Below, piece after piece: positions 1 to 11,310 of a stretch of DNA of 64,000 bases. The stretch spans positions 562,431 through 626,430 of the forward strand of contig NZ_CP059219.1 in assembly GCF_014252395.1 (NCBI RefSeq), given 5' to 3'. A program made the translations under genes and the position numbers. The DNA comes from Blattabacterium cuenoti (GTDB lineage Bacteria; Bacteroidota; Bacteroidia; Flavobacteriales; Blattabacteriaceae). The notes beneath the pieces are model-generated. The model was not told where the DNA came from. It searched no databases and saw only the letters and a program-made list of their open reading frames with translations. The stretch's first letter is position 1. Each line of letters starts with the position of its first letter.

Positions 1-591
1 TATAGCGGCTTCAGAACCTCCAGTTACCATCATATCAGTTTTTCCTAGACATATTAAATGATATGCATCTACAATAGCATTTGAAGAAGAAGCACAAGAA
101 GATACAGTTGCGTAATTTGGACCATGTAGTCCATGTCTCATGGAAATAAATCCAGCAGTTATATCTATGAGCATTTTAGGAATAAAAAAAGGATTAAATC
201 TAGGAATTTTTCCTCCATTTACATAATCTGAAATAGATTCTTCTAAATTTAAAAGACCTCCTATTCCAGAAGACCAAATAACTCCAATTCTTTCTTTTTT
301 TTCTTTAGAAAAATTAACTCCACTATCTTTTATAGCCTCTTCTGAGGCTACAATACCATATTGTGCACAAGGATCTAATTTCCGTATTTCTTTCTTATTA
401 AAAAAAAGATTTGGATCATAATTTTTTAATTCACAAGCAAATTTAGTTTTATATTTTTTAGTATCGAAATAAGTAATAGGGGCAGATCCACTCTTTCCTT
501 TAATAAGAGAAATCCAATAATCTTTTACGTTATTACCTATTGGAGTAATAGTACCTATACCAGTAATTACTACTTTTTTCAATTTCTCCAT
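1..591 (-). CDS. fabF: 3-oxoacyl-ACP synthase II (FabF/KAS II), 3' end cut by window edge
   Basis: Condensing enzyme that elongates acyl-ACP with malonyl-ACP in type II fatty acid synthesis. Only the first 197 residues lie in the window; the frame runs off position 1 without a stop. The start ATG at 591-589 gives an N-terminus MEKLKKVVITGIG typical of the family, and the nucleophile elbow reads VSSCASS, carrying the active-site Cys. It lies 35 bases downstream of acpP on the same strand, the usual acpP-fabF pair, and is probably co-transcribed with it. The catalytic His residues would be in the missing part. Confidence 0.95.
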   Translation of the reverse strand, partial: MEKLKKVVITGIGTITPIGNNVKDYWISLIKGKSGSAPITYFDTKKYKTKFACELKNYDPNLFFNKKEIRKLDPCAQYGIVASEEAIKDSGVNFSKEKKERIGVIWSSGIGGLLNLEESISDYVNGGKIPRFNPFFIPKMLIDITAGFISMRHGLHGPNYATVSSCASSSNAIVDAYHLICLGKTDMMVTGGSEAAI

Positions 592-626
592 ACTTATGAC
601 GCATAAAAATATATTTTATACTTTTA

Positions 627-878
627 TTATAAATTTTTTTTATCAATTAGAAGATCTTCTATAGCCTTAATAGCTTCACCTACTGTTGTTATTTTTTCTG
701 CTTTTTCATCAGAAATACTAATATTAAATTCTTTTTCAAATTCCATAATAAGTTCCACTATATCTAAGGAATCTGCCCCTAAATCATTTGTAAAACTAGC
801 AGTAGGAACAATTTCACTTTTATCTACACTTAATTTTTCTACAATAAGAGTATTTACTCTAGATGCAATATCAGACAT
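627..878 (-). CDS. acpP: acyl carrier protein
   Basis: Small acidic carrier whose 4'-phosphopantetheine arm holds growing fatty acyl chains. The 83-residue product has the DSL attachment motif ([10 protein letters not shown]) with Ser37 as the modified residue, preceded by the conserved FTNDLGAD segment. Length is normal for the family. It is the first gene of a minus-strand acpP-fabF unit, divergent from pckA. A TAATTTTG box lies about 25 bases upstream of the start on the minus strand, which fits a Bacteroidota promoter. Confidence 0.97.
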   Translation of the reverse strand: MSDIASRVNTLIVEKLSVDKSEIVPTASFTNDLGADSLDIVELIMEFEKEFNISISDEKAEKITTVGEAIKAIEDLLIDKKNL

Positions 879-902
879 AAGATCACAATTTTTTTTCTAA
901 TA

Positions 903-910
903 CAAAATTA
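903..910 (-). promoter_or_regulatory. putative Bacteroidota -7 box for acpP-fabF
   Basis: The minus strand reads TAATTTTG, matching the Bacteroidota -7 consensus TAnnTTTG, 25 bases upstream of the acpP ATG. No clear -33 TTG is seen at the usual spacing, so this is a sequence match only. Confidence 0.35.
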
Positions 911-932
911 GTAAACTTTTGTAAATCATATA

Positions 933-940
933 TAAATTTG
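933..940 (+). promoter_or_regulatory. putative Bacteroidota -7 box for pckA
   Basis: TAAATTTG matches TAnnTTTG, 27 bases upstream of the preferred pckA ATG at 967. A TTTG at 918-921 is too close to be a standard -33 element. Together with the box at 903-910 it would form a divergent promoter pair. Confidence 0.35.
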
Positions 941-966
941 CTTTTTATAGTTATTTGAAACAGATT

Positions 967-2565
967 ATGAATATGATGATCCCTTCTTCCTTAGAAGATT
1001 ATGGAATAGTAAACTCTTCTAATAATTGGCAATTAACTCCTCATGAATTACAAAACATAATTATTAAAAATAAAATGGGTATGGAGACAAAATCAGGAGT
1101 ATTATCGGTTAATACCGGATTATTTACCGGTAGATCGCCTAAAGATAGATTTATAGTAAAGGATAGTATTACAGAAAAAAAAGTATGGTGGGATAAAAAA
1201 TTTAATCAATCTTTTGATCCAAAAAAATTTGATAGATTATATAAAAAAGTAGTTAAATATTTATCTAAAAAAACATTATACATTAGAGATGGATATTTAT
1301 GTTCTGATAAACGTTATCAGTTAAAAGTTCGTTCTATTAGTGAATATCCATGGTCTGATCTATTTATTTATAATCTATTTTTAAGATTTAAAACAATTCA
1401 AAAAAGTTTACCTGATTGGTTATTATTTTGTGCTCCTGGATTTCAAGCAGATCCTATAAATGATGGGACTCATAATAAAAATTTCTCTATATTAAATTTT
1501 TATAAAAGAATTATTTTAATAGGAGGATCTGGATATACAGGAGAAATAAAAAAATCTATTTTTTCTGTTCTAAATTTTATACTTCCTACAAAAAATAATG
1601 TATTTCCAATGCATTGTGCTGCAAATGTAGGAAAATATAAAAAAGATACGGCTCTTTTTTTTGGTTTGTCTGGAACAGGAAAAACTACTATTTCTAATGA
1701 TAACAATAGAAATTTGGTGGGAGATGATGAACATGGATGGACTTGTGATAATATTATTTTTAATTTTGAAGGAGGATGTTATGCAAAAATATTAGGAATT
1801 TCTAAAGAAAAAGAACCTATGATTTATCATGCTATAAAAAAAGGAGCTATGTTAGAAAACGTAATAGTAAAAAAAGAAACTAATGAAGTAGACTTTTTTA
1901 ATGATTCTATTACTCAAAATATAAGAGTAAGTTATCCTATTTTTTTTATAAAAAATATTGAAAAAAAATTATTATCATCTAATATAAAAAATGTTTTTTT
2001 TCTAACATACGATGCTTTTGGGGTTTTACCTCCTATAGCTAAATTAAATAAAGCACAATCATCTTATTATTTTTTATTAGGATATACATCTAAAGTAGCT
2101 GGAACTGAATTAAATATTAAAGAACCACAAGCTACTTTTTCTTTTTGTTTTGGAGCTCCATTTATGCCTTTACATCCTGTTCAATATACAAAAATGCTTA
2201 TGAAAAAATTGGATAATAATGAAAATAAAATAAATGTATGGTTAGTTAATACAGGATTAATATCAGGTGGATCTTCATCTGGATTTCGTATTAAATTAAA
2301 CGATACTAGACAAATTGTTAAAAGTGTTTTAAGTGGAGTTTTATCAAAAGTTCCTTATGAAAAAGATCCAATTTTTAATTTTCAAATACCAAAATATTGT
2401 CCTGGTATATTTTCTAATATTTTAAATCCAAAAAACGCATGGAAAAATAAAAATATGTATCAAAATCAAGTAAAAAAACTTGCAAAAAAATTTATAAATC
2501 ATTTTAATTTATATAGAAAATATATAGACAAAAATATTTTATCTGGAGAACCTATTTTAAAATAA
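967..2565 (+). CDS. pckA: phosphoenolpyruvate carboxykinase (ATP)
   Basis: Interconverts oxaloacetate + ATP and PEP + ADP + CO2, the first committed gluconeogenic step and a route from amino-acid carbon to sugars. Visible are the family signature NTGLFTGRSPKDRF near the N-terminus, the kinase P-loop GLSGTGKTT and the Mg-binding GDDEHGW. The product is about 532 residues, normal length. The frame stays open upstream to a TTG at 955, but ATG codons at 967, 973 and 976 agree better with where family members begin, so I use 967. Its stop abuts the stop of the convergent ribE with no spacer. Confidence 0.96.
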   Translation: MNMMIPSSLEDYGIVNSSNNWQLTPHELQNIIIKNKMGMETKSGVLSVNTGLFTGRSPKDRFIVKDSITEKKVWWDKKFNQSFDPKKFDRLYKKVVKYLSKKTLYIRDGYLCSDKRYQLKVRSISEYPWSDLFIYNLFLRFKTIQKSLPDWLLFCAPGFQADPINDGTHNKNFSILNFYKRIILIGGSGYTGEIKKSIFSVLNFILPTKNNVFPMHCAANVGKYKKDTALFFGLSGTGKTTISNDNNRNLVGDDEHGWTCDNIIFNFEGGCYAKILGISKEKEPMIYHAIKKGAMLENVIVKKETNEVDFFNDSITQNIRVSYPIFFIKNIEKKLLSSNIKNVFFLTYDAFGVLPPIAKLNKAQSSYYFLLGYTSKVAGTELNIKEPQATFSFCFGAPFMPLHPVQYTKMLMKKLDNNENKINVWLVNTGLISGGSSSGFRIKLNDTRQIVKSVLSGVLSKVPYEKDPIFNFQIPKYCPGIFSNILNPKNAWKNKNMYQNQVKKLAKKFINHFNLYRKYIDKNILSGEPILK

Positions 2566-2580
2566 TTATATCTTATAATT
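2564..2580. terminator. weak bidirectional terminator candidate between pckA and ribE
   Basis: AATTATA-TCT-TATAATT forms a 7-bp all-A/T stem with a 3-base loop followed by a T run, exactly at the point where the two convergent genes meet. Such stems arise easily by chance at this base composition. Confidence 0.25.
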
Positions 2581-3159
2581 TTTTATAAAATTCTTAATGT
2601 ATTTACCAAATATATCAAATTCTATATTAACTATATCTCCTATCTTCATAAGATGTAGATTTGTATTTTTGTAAGTATAAGGAATAATAGATACACTAAA
2701 TACATATTTAGTGTATGTTATTATAGTAAGACTAATTCCATTTATAGTAATAGATCCTTTTTTAACTATTGAATGATATAATTTTTCTTTAGATTTAAAA
2801 AAAAATAACCAACTACCATTTTTATTTTCTATTTTAATAATTTTAGCAGTTGTATCTACATGTCCTTGTACTATATGTCCATTTAATCTTTCATATATAA
2901 TTAATGCTCTTTCTAAATTTACTTTATCTTTAATTTTTAAAAAATTTAAATTAGTACATTGTAAAGTTTCTTCAGAAGCAATAACAGAATAAGTTTTTTT
3001 ATCTATATCTATAACAGTCAAACATATTCCATTATGACATATACTTTGATTAATTTTTATTTTGTTTAAAAAAGGATTTTTTAAAGTAATAAAAAGATTA
3101 TTTTTTTTACGGTTTAATTTATATATTTTTGTTGTACATTCCACAATTCCAGTAAACAT
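2566..3159 (-). CDS. ribE: riboflavin synthase, alpha-type
   Basis: Dismutates two 6,7-dimethyl-8-ribityllumazine molecules to riboflavin and the pyrimidinedione precursor. The product has the invariant N-terminus MFTGIVE and two lumazine-binding half repeats; the second follows GHIVQGHVD, and NGISLT matches the conserved repeat motif. At 197 residues it is of normal length. It sits alone, convergent with pckA and divergent from pdxA, so it is not in a rib operon; ribF is 3 kb away. No FMN riboswitch is visible upstream. Confidence 0.96.
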   Translation of the reverse strand: MFTGIVECTTKIYKLNRKKNNLFITLKNPFLNKIKINQSICHNGICLTVIDIDKKTYSVIASEETLQCTNLNFLKIKDKVNLERALIIYERLNGHIVQGHVDTTAKIIKIENKNGSWLFFFKSKEKLYHSIVKKGSITINGISLTIITYTKYVFSVSIIPYTYKNTNLHLMKIGDIVNIEFDIFGKYIKNFIKNYKI

Positions 3160-3192
3160 ATTTATTTTTATTAATTTTAATTTTTATTATTC

Positions 3193-4224
3193 ATGAATTA
3201 TAGAAAAAAAATTATAGTTGGATTTACTACAGGGGATATTAATGGAATAGGAATAGAAGTTTTTTTAAAAGTATGTTGTAAAAAAAAAATATTAGATTTT
3301 TTTACGCCAATATTATTTGGATCTACTAAATTATGTTATTATTATAAAAAAATTTTAAATATAGAAATAAATAACATACGAGAAATAAAAAATTTTAAAG
3401 AAATTTTAGATTATAAAATAAATGTATTAAATATATGGAAAGAAGATATAAAATTTGAATTAATTAAAATAAATCATCCTGATTCAGGTAAATACTCTAT
3501 TTCATCTTTGAAAAGATCTGTAAAATATCTTAAAGAAGGTAAAATAGATGTATTAGTAACAGCTCCAGTTAATAAAAAATGTATGAATTTAAAAAAATTT
3601 TCATTTTTTGGTCATACTGAATATTTACAAAATGTTTTAGAAGGAGATTCATTAATGTTAATGATTCACAATACTTTAAAAATAGCTTTAGTTACTAATC
3701 ACTTACCTTTAAAAAAAGTAAGTTCAGAATTAAATATTAAAAAAATAATAAAATCAATTAAAATTTTACGTCAATCCCTTATAATGGATTTTTTTATAGA
3801 AAAACCTAAAATAGCAGTTTTAGGATGCAATCCTCATTCAAGTGATAATGGATTAATAGGTGATGAAGAAAAAACAAAAATTAAACCTGCTATAGAAAAT
3901 TTATTTCAAAAAAAAGGATGGTTAATTTTTGGACCTTATTCCTCAGATAGTTTTTTTGGAAATAAAAAATATAAAAATTTTGATGCTATTTTAGCAATGT
4001 ATCACGACCAAGGATTAATTCCTTTTAAAACATTAACATTTAATAATGGAGTCAATTTTACGGCTGGTCTTTCTCATATACGAACTTCTCCAGATCATGG
4101 AGTAGCTTATGATATAGCAAAAAAAGGTATTGCCAATGAAAAATCTTTTGAAGAAGCTATTTTTACTGCTATAAAAATATTTAAAAATAGAAAAGAATAT
4201 AAAAAATTAATTAAAAAATTATAA
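3193..4224 (+). CDS. pdxA: 4-hydroxythreonine-4-phosphate dehydrogenase
   Basis: NAD-dependent oxidation of 4-phosphohydroxy-L-threonine to the aminoacetone phosphate used by PdxJ in the DXP-dependent vitamin B6 pathway. Family motifs are present: VTAPVNK, GHTEYL, GCNPHSSDNG with the metal-binding His, YHDQGLIPFK, and RTSPDHGVAYDIA near the C-terminus. The length of 343 residues is normal. The 3' end overlaps the convergent atpC by 6 bases. The partner genes pdxJ (about 62 kb) and pdxH (about 33 kb) are also in this window, so the last three steps are all covered. Confidence 0.96.
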   Translation: MNYRKKIIVGFTTGDINGIGIEVFLKVCCKKKILDFFTPILFGSTKLCYYYKKILNIEINNIREIKNFKEILDYKINVLNIWKEDIKFELIKINHPDSGKYSISSLKRSVKYLKEGKIDVLVTAPVNKKCMNLKKFSFFGHTEYLQNVLEGDSLMLMIHNTLKIALVTNHLPLKKVSSELNIKKIIKSIKILRQSLIMDFFIEKPKIAVLGCNPHSSDNGLIGDEEKTKIKPAIENLFQKKGWLIFGPYSSDSFFGNKKYKNFDAILAMYHDQGLIPFKTLTFNNGVNFTAGLSHIRTSPDHGVAYDIAKKGIANEKSFEEAIFTAIKIFKNRKEYKKLIKKL

Positions 4225-4455
4225 AATAATAATAACTAAATTTTTTTTTATTTTAAAAATACCTTTTTTTATTTCAATCTTTTTTTCTATATTATTATTA
4301 TCTAATAATTTTAAATATCCATTTCCTAATATGGAAATAAACGGTGCATGATTTTTTAATATTTGAAAATAACCATTTAATCCAGGAGCAATAATAGAAA
4401 TAATTATATTTGACTGATATAAAATTTTATAATAATTAATAATTGTTATTTTCAC
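4219..4455 (-). CDS. atpC: F1F0 ATP synthase epsilon subunit, short form
   Basis: Central-stalk subunit linking F1 rotation to the c-ring. Only the N-terminal beta-sandwich is encoded (78 residues, with the recognisable APGLNGYFQILKNHAP stretch); the C-terminal helical hairpin that inhibits hydrolysis in long forms is absent. Short epsilon proteins are usual in Bacteroidota, but this one is at the lower end. It lies 5 bases downstream of atpD, an atpD-atpC pair apart from the other ATP synthase genes, and its 3' end overlaps pdxA. Confidence 0.88.
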   Translation of the reverse strand: MKITIINYYKILYQSNIIISIIAPGLNGYFQILKNHAPFISILGNGYLKLLDNNNIEKKIEIKKGIFKIKKNLVIIIL

Positions 4456-4460
4456 TATTT

Positions 4461-5993
<1,533 letters not shown>

Positions 5994-6013
5994 TTATATG
6001 TCATTTATATTTT

Positions 6014-6021
6014 TACGTTTG
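6014..6021 (+). promoter_or_regulatory. putative -7 box for ribF
   Basis: TACGTTTG matches TAnnTTTG and lies 25 bases before the TTG start of ribF at 6046. This favours that non-ATG start, because transcription would begin only about 18 bases upstream of it. Confidence 0.35.
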
Positions 6022-6045
6022 TAAATGTAAAATAAATAAAAAATT

Positions 6046-6981
6046 TTGAAAATTTATTCATTTATAGATGAATTTTATTCTTTTTATCCATGTGTATTTA
6101 CACTTGGAGTTTTTGATGGAGTTCATACAGGTCATAAAAAAGTAATTCAAAATTTAATTTTTAAAGCAAAAAAAAAATATTGTATTGTTTTACTCACTTT
6201 TTATCCACATCCAAAAGAAATATTAAATCCTGATAAAAAATTATTTTATTTAAATACTCTTTCTGAAAGAATATGTAATTTGAAAAAAATGGGTATAGAA
6301 CACTTGATTATTCATCCTTTTACTGTAAAATTTTCAAAATTAAGTACAAAAGATTTTTTTAAAAGAATTTTATATCCTAAGTTTAAAATTAAAAAGATAA
6401 TTATTGGACATGATTCACATATTGGAAAAAATAGAAATGGAAATTTTAAAAATTTAAAAATTCTATCTAAAATTCATGGATTTGATATTTATAAAGTTTA
6501 TCCTCATAAATTAAAAAAAAAAATAGTTAGTTCTACTGAAATACGTAAATCTCTATTATTAGGAGATATCAAATGGGCTAATCAAGCTTTAGGTTATTTT
6601 TATACATTATCCGGAAATATTATAAAAGGAAAAGGGTTAGGAAGGAAAATAAATTTTCCAACCGCTAATATACAAATTGATTCAAAAAAATTAATACCGA
6701 AAAAAGGAGTTTATGCTGTTAAAATTAATTATTTAGATCAAATATATAAAGGAATGTTGAATATTGGAGTTAATCCTACTATTGAAAGTAGTAATAAAAA
6801 AATTAAAATAGAAGTACATATTTTTAATTTTTTAAAAAATATTTATGGTAAAAAAATTGACGTTTTAATTTTTCAATTAATTCGTGAAGAAAAAAAATTT
6901 AATACTCTTCAAGAATTAAAAAATCAAATTTTTGAAGATCAAAAAAATATTAAAACATTTTTTAAAAAAAAAATGTTTTAA
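6046..6981 (+). CDS. ribF: bifunctional riboflavin kinase / FAD synthetase
   Basis: Makes FMN from riboflavin and then FAD. The N-terminal nucleotidyltransferase half shows GVFDGVHTGHKK and IIGHDSHIGKNRNG; the C-terminal kinase half shows GKGLGRKINFPTANI and the conserved GVNPT. The start is a TTG: the encoded MKIYSFIDEF matches where flavobacterial RibF proteins begin, and there is no in-frame ATG nearby. At 311 residues it is complete. It ends just before the AddB-like gene and may be co-transcribed with it. Confidence 0.95.
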   Translation: MKIYSFIDEFYSFYPCVFTLGVFDGVHTGHKKVIQNLIFKAKKKYCIVLLTFYPHPKEILNPDKKLFYLNTLSERICNLKKMGIEHLIIHPFTVKFSKLSTKDFFKRILYPKFKIKKIIIGHDSHIGKNRNGNFKNLKILSKIHGFDIYKVYPHKLKKKIVSSTEIRKSLLLGDIKWANQALGYFYTLSGNIIKGKGLGRKINFPTANIQIDSKKLIPKKGVYAVKINYLDQIYKGMLNIGVNPTIESSNKKIKIEVHIFNFLKNIYGKKIDVLIFQLIREEKKFNTLQELKNQIFEDQKNIKTFFKKKMF

Positions 6982-6994
6982 ATTATTCTATTTT

Positions 6995-9670
6995 ATGAAA
7001 AAAAAAATTGATCAAATAATTAAAAATTTATTATTATATCAAAAAAAAAATTTAAATAATAAATATATATTAATTTCAAAAAATTATTCTATAATAGAAT
7101 ATATTAATAAAAAATATCTTCATAAATTTAATAAAATTGAATTTTTTACAATAAAAAAATTTTTAGAAAAAATTTCTGGATTTAAAATTTTGGATGATTT
7201 TTACATTATTCTTTATTTAATTTCTACTTTTAAAAAAGATGATTTATTAAATGTATTTCATAATTTTCTAAATTGTTTACCTAAAATATTAAATGATTTT
7301 AAAGATTTAGATTTAAATTTTATTGATGTTGAACCTTTTTTTTATTCCGTTATTTCTGCAGAAAGAATACAAAATTGGAATATAAATATAAAAGATATTT
7401 TTTGGGAAAAAATTCATGAATACTATTATATTTTACGATCTAAACTTTTAAAAGAAGGTAAGTTATATAAAGGGATGTTATTCGAAGAAATAATTACTTA
7501 TCATTTGAATTTTTTTTTTAAAAAAAATTTGAATACAAAAATTATTTTTTTTTTTATAAAAACTTTTATTAATAAATATGAAAAAGAATTTATAAAAAAA
7601 CTTACTCTATACAACAAACAAGTATTTATATATGATTTATCAGAATTAGAAAATAACTCTAAAAAAAATGATCAATTTTTAATTTTAGAAAAAGAAAATA
7701 TAGTAAAAACAAAAAAAATTAAAAGTAATTTAAAAGTCATTAGTGTTTCTAAAGAAATAGAACAAGTTAAAATTGTAGAAACTTTAGTATCTAAATTTTT
7801 ACTAAAAAATAAAAGAAAAAAATATAAAATATTAATTATACCAGGAGATAATTCCTTATTTATTCCATTAATATCTTCTATAAAAAAAAATATAAAAATT
7901 AATAAAACATCTATAAACATAGATATAAATTATCCCTTAAAAAATATTCCTATTAATTATGTTTTTCATTCAATATTTAAATTATTAATTAAAAAAAATA
8001 ATTTTAAAAAATTTATTAAAAAAGATGTAATAAGAGTATTATTAAATGGATATATTCAAAATTTTTTTTTAAAAAAAAATTCTTTTTTAAAAAAATTAAA
8101 TGTTGAAGATGGATATTTTGTTTCCAATAGTATGATAAAGAAATATTTATCAAAAAATGATTTATGGATTATTTTTCAAATTCCAACTGAAAATACAAAA
8201 AAAATTTTAATAAGTTTTATCAGTTTTATTAGAAAAATAAAAAAATTTCTTTTAAAAAATATTAATAAACATTTATTGGAATTAAAATTCATTTTTAAAT
8301 TAGAAGTTTATATACAAAAATTAAGAATAATAGTTAGAAAAAATAAACATTTATTATTTGGAATAGATGATATTTTTCATTTGTATGAAATATTTATTAA
8401 TACTGAAAATATACGGTATATTAATAAAAATAAAGGTAAAGAAAAATTATATATAACAGGTTTTACAGATATTTTTTTTGAAAATTTTGATGTATCCATA
8501 ATTACTTCTTTTAATGAAGGTATTATCCCTCCATATAATAAAAAAAATTCTTTTATACCTATAGATATTCGTAAAAAATTTAAAATAGATGACAAAAATA
8601 ATAATTATTATTTAAATCATTTTACAAGAATTTTAAAATCTTCAAAAAAAATGTTTTTAATATATAAAAATCATCCAGATGAAATAAATTCTGGAGAAAA
8701 AAGTCGTTTTATTCATCAAATAGAAATGAATCATAAAATGACAATAGAAGAAAAAATTCTACCATTTTTAACTAAAAACTTAATAAGAAATCCTATTATA
8801 ATTAAAAAAACAAAATATATAATTCATCGTTTACATGAATTAATAAAAAAAGGAATATCTCCTTCTTCTATCAATTTATATAATTACAATCCTCTTTTAT
8901 TCTACTATAAAAAAATTCTTAAATTAAAAAATATAGAACAACCCTCTTTAAAAAAAGAAATGGGTAAAATAATTCATAAAATATTAAAGATTTTATATAC
9001 TCCTATGAAAGGAAATTATATAACAATTGATTCTATTAATAAAATTAAAAATAATTATGAATCTATTATTAAACAAATTTTTTCTAAGGATCAAGAAAAA
9101 ATAAATGATAGAAATATGTTATTTTTTTTTATTACAAAAAATTATATAAAAAATTTTATTTTATGGGATGAAAAATTTGTTAAAAATGGTAAAAAAATTT
9201 TTATTAAAGAAATAGAATATAAAATTTCTACAAAATTAAATATAAAATCTAAAATAGTAAATATACACGGTATTATAGATCGTATAGATGAGTGTGATGG
9301 TATTACTCGTATTATAGATTATAAAATAGGATATTCTAAAACTAATGAAATAAATGTTTCTTTTAAAAATATTGAAAATATTTTTAAAGAACCTAATTAT
9401 GCTAAAACAATGCAACTACTTATTTATCTTTATTTATGGTTTAAATCATCTTTTTTTGTAGAAAGTAAAAAAAATACAATAATAGAACTTATTTCTCCTA
9501 AAAATATTGACGGAAAAAGTTTAGTATTACAAATTCCTATAAATTTTTTTCAACACAAAAAAAGAAATATAACATATGAAGATTATATAAAAAAAATACT
9601 TCCATTTCTTATAGGAAGAATATCAGAAATTATAAATCCAAAAATTCCAATTATAGAAAAAATTTATTGA
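6995..9670 (+). CDS. AddB/RecB-like PD-(D/E)XK nuclease family protein
   Basis: Large (891-residue) putative recombination nuclease of the kind found across Bacteroidota, probably acting in double-strand-end processing with a RecB/AddA-type helicase. The middle contains the AddB-like line SFNEGIIPPYNKKNSFIP; the C-terminus holds a PD-(D/E)XK nuclease with HGIIDRID followed by IIDYKIG, giving the D-x-K catalytic core. No Walker A motif is visible, as in AddB-type subunits, and the Cys ligands of Firmicutes AddB iron-sulfur clusters are not seen. The frame is open upstream into ribF; I chose the ATG at 6995, after the ribF stop. The sequence is extremely Lys/Asn/Ile-rich. Confidence 0.8.
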   Translation: MKKKIDQIIKNLLLYQKKNLNNKYILISKNYSIIEYINKKYLHKFNKIEFFTIKKFLEKISGFKILDDFYIILYLISTFKKDDLLNVFHNFLNCLPKILNDFKDLDLNFIDVEPFFYSVISAERIQNWNINIKDIFWEKIHEYYYILRSKLLKEGKLYKGMLFEEIITYHLNFFFKKNLNTKIIFFFIKTFINKYEKEFIKKLTLYNKQVFIYDLSELENNSKKNDQFLILEKENIVKTKKIKSNLKVISVSKEIEQVKIVETLVSKFLLKNKRKKYKILIIPGDNSLFIPLISSIKKNIKINKTSINIDINYPLKNIPINYVFHSIFKLLIKKNNFKKFIKKDVIRVLLNGYIQNFFLKKNSFLKKLNVEDGYFVSNSMIKKYLSKNDLWIIFQIPTENTKKILISFISFIRKIKKFLLKNINKHLLELKFIFKLEVYIQKLRIIVRKNKHLLFGIDDIFHLYEIFINTENIRYINKNKGKEKLYITGFTDIFFENFDVSIITSFNEGIIPPYNKKNSFIPIDIRKKFKIDDKNNNYYLNHFTRILKSSKKMFLIYKNHPDEINSGEKSRFIHQIEMNHKMTIEEKILPFLTKNLIRNPIIIKKTKYIIHRLHELIKKGISPSSINLYNYNPLLFYYKKILKLKNIEQPSLKKEMGKIIHKILKILYTPMKGNYITIDSINKIKNNYESIIKQIFSKDQEKINDRNMLFFFITKNYIKNFILWDEKFVKNGKKIFIKEIEYKISTKLNIKSKIVNIHGIIDRIDECDGITRIIDYKIGYSKTNEINVSFKNIENIFKEPNYAKTMQLLIYLYLWFKSSFFVESKKNTIIELISPKNIDGKSLVLQIPINFFQHKKRNITYEDYIKKILPFLIGRISEIINPKIPIIEKIY

Positions 9671-10722
9671 TTTATAATATATTTAACAATATAATCTCCT
9701 ACTTCTTCAGTAGTTGATGAAAAATCAGAATCAATAATATCTGTAGTACAAATTTTTGATTCAATAGAATTTTTAACAGCTTCTTCTAAAAGATTTTTTT
9801 CTTTATGCATGCCAAAATGATCTAACATCATAGATCCTGAAAGAATAGAACCTAATGGATTCGCTATATTTTTATTTTTTGCTTTAGGATAAGATCCATG
9901 TATAGGTTCAAACATAGATTTATTTTCACCTATAGAAGCAGATGGTAATAATCCTAAAGAACCTGTAATTACACTAGATTCATCGGATAGAATATCTCCG
10001 AACATGTTATCAGTTAAAATTATATCAAAGTTTTTTGGATTAAGAATGATTTGCATAGCAGCATTATCTATGTACATAAAATCTAAATATACATTTGGAT
10101 AATCTAATCCAATTTCTTTAACTGTTTCACGCCATAATCTAGAAGTTTCTAATACATTAGCTTTATCCACTAATGTTACTTTATTTTTCCTTTTAATAGC
10201 AGCTTTAAAAGCCATTTCTCCTATTTTTTGAATTTCTTTTTTGGAATAAACACAATAATCAAAAGCTTCATTTCCATTATTGGAACGTCCTTTTTCACCA
10301 AAATAAATACCTCCTGTTAATTCCCGATAAATTACAAAGTTTACTCCATCCAGTAATTCTTTTTTTATAGGAGATTTATTTATTTTTGAATAAACTATTA
10401 CAGGACGAATATTACAAAATAAATTCATTTTTTTTCTAAGTTTTAATAACCCATCCTCAGGTCTTTTTCCTCTTGGATAAGAATCATATTTTGAATCTCC
10501 TACACAACCAAATAAAATAGCATCAGATTTTAAACAAGCATCTATAGTTTTTTCTGGAATTGGATTTCCAAATTTTTCTATAGCTACTCCTCCAACAAAA
10601 TATTTTTTATAAAAAAAATTATGATTATATTTTTTAGCTATAGAATTTAAAACTTTTATTGTTTGTTTTATCACCTCTGGACCTATTCCATCTCCTTCTA
10701 TCACAGAAATATTTTTATTCAT
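9664..10722 (-). CDS. leuB: 3-isopropylmalate dehydrogenase
   Basis: NAD-dependent oxidative decarboxylation of 3-isopropylmalate to 2-ketoisocaproate, the third step of the leucine branch. Motifs: EGDGIGPEV at the N-terminus, LRKKMNLFCNIRP with substrate-binding Arg residues, ELTGGIYFG, and the metal site DNMFGDILSDE; HGSYP near the C-terminus binds NAD. Normal length at 352 residues. It is the last gene of the minus-strand leuA-leuC-leuD-leuB unit, 9 bases after leuD, and overlaps the end of the convergent nuclease gene by 7 bases. Confidence 0.97.
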   Translation of the reverse strand: MNKNISVIEGDGIGPEVIKQTIKVLNSIAKKYNHNFFYKKYFVGGVAIEKFGNPIPEKTIDACLKSDAILFGCVGDSKYDSYPRGKRPEDGLLKLRKKMNLFCNIRPVIVYSKINKSPIKKELLDGVNFVIYRELTGGIYFGEKGRSNNGNEAFDYCVYSKKEIQKIGEMAFKAAIKRKNKVTLVDKANVLETSRLWRETVKEIGLDYPNVYLDFMYIDNAAMQIILNPKNFDIILTDNMFGDILSDESSVITGSLGLLPSASIGENKSMFEPIHGSYPKAKNKNIANPLGSILSGSMMLDHFGMHKEKNLLEEAVKNSIESKICTTDIIDSDFSSTTEEVGDYIVKYIINQ

Positions 10723-10731
10723 ATTTTTTTT

Positions 10732-11310
10732 TTAAAAAATTCCCCTATTTTTTTCAAAAATTTCTACCTCTTTTTTAAGAGAAACTAAAAAATCTATATC
10801 ATCATAACCATTTAAAAAACAATTTTTTTTATATGGATGAATATTAAATTTTTCAAATTCTTTTGTTTTTATTATTAAAACTTTTTGATTAATTAAATCT
10901 ACTTTAATTTTTGTTTTTGGATTTTTTTCAACTATATTAAATAATTTTTGTAAAAAAAAATTGGAAACTTCTACAACAAGTAATCCATTATTCATCGCAT
11001 TTTCTTTAAAAATATCAGCAAAAAAACTAGATATTACAACCCTAAATCCATAATCATAAATAGACCAAGCTGCATGTTCTCTACTAGATCCACAACCAAA
11101 ATTTCTTCCTGTTAAAAGAATTTTTCCATAAAAATTAGGATTATTTAATATAAAATCTTTGTTAATTTTACGCCAATCTATAAAAAGATTTTTACCATAT
11201 TCTTCACGTTTAGTTTTTTTTAAAAAACGAGCTGGTATAATTTGATCAGTATCTATATCTTCTATAGATATAGGAACAACTTGACTAATTAATATTGTAA
11301 ATTTTTTCAT
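10732..11310 (-). CDS. leuD: 3-isopropylmalate dehydratase small subunit
   Basis: Swivelling-domain subunit of isopropylmalate isomerase, pairing with LeuC. It has [12 protein letters not shown] near the N-terminus and the [15 protein letters not shown] loop that closes over the substrate. The product is 192 residues. Its start lies inside the 3' end of leuC (26-base overlap), which suggests translational coupling and a fixed subunit ratio. Confidence 0.96.
   Translation of the reverse strand: MKKFTILISQVVPISIEDIDTDQIIPARFLKKTKREEYGKNLFIDWRKINKDFILNNPNFYGKILLTGRNFGCGSSREHAAWSIYDYGFRVVISSFFADIFKENAMNNGLLVVEVSNFFLQKLFNIVEKNPKTKIKVDLINQKVLIIKTKEFEKFNIHPYKKNCFLNGYDDIDFLVSLKKEVEIFEKNRGIF

Noticed and set aside
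955..966. TTG at 955 as pckA start
   Set aside because: In-frame ATG codons at 967, 973 and 976 agree better with family N-termini; the added MKQI has no support.
6932..6994. N-terminal extension of the AddB-like protein into ribF
   Set aside because: Overlaps ribF coding sequence in another frame and is simply Lys/Phe-rich; an ATG follows at 6995.
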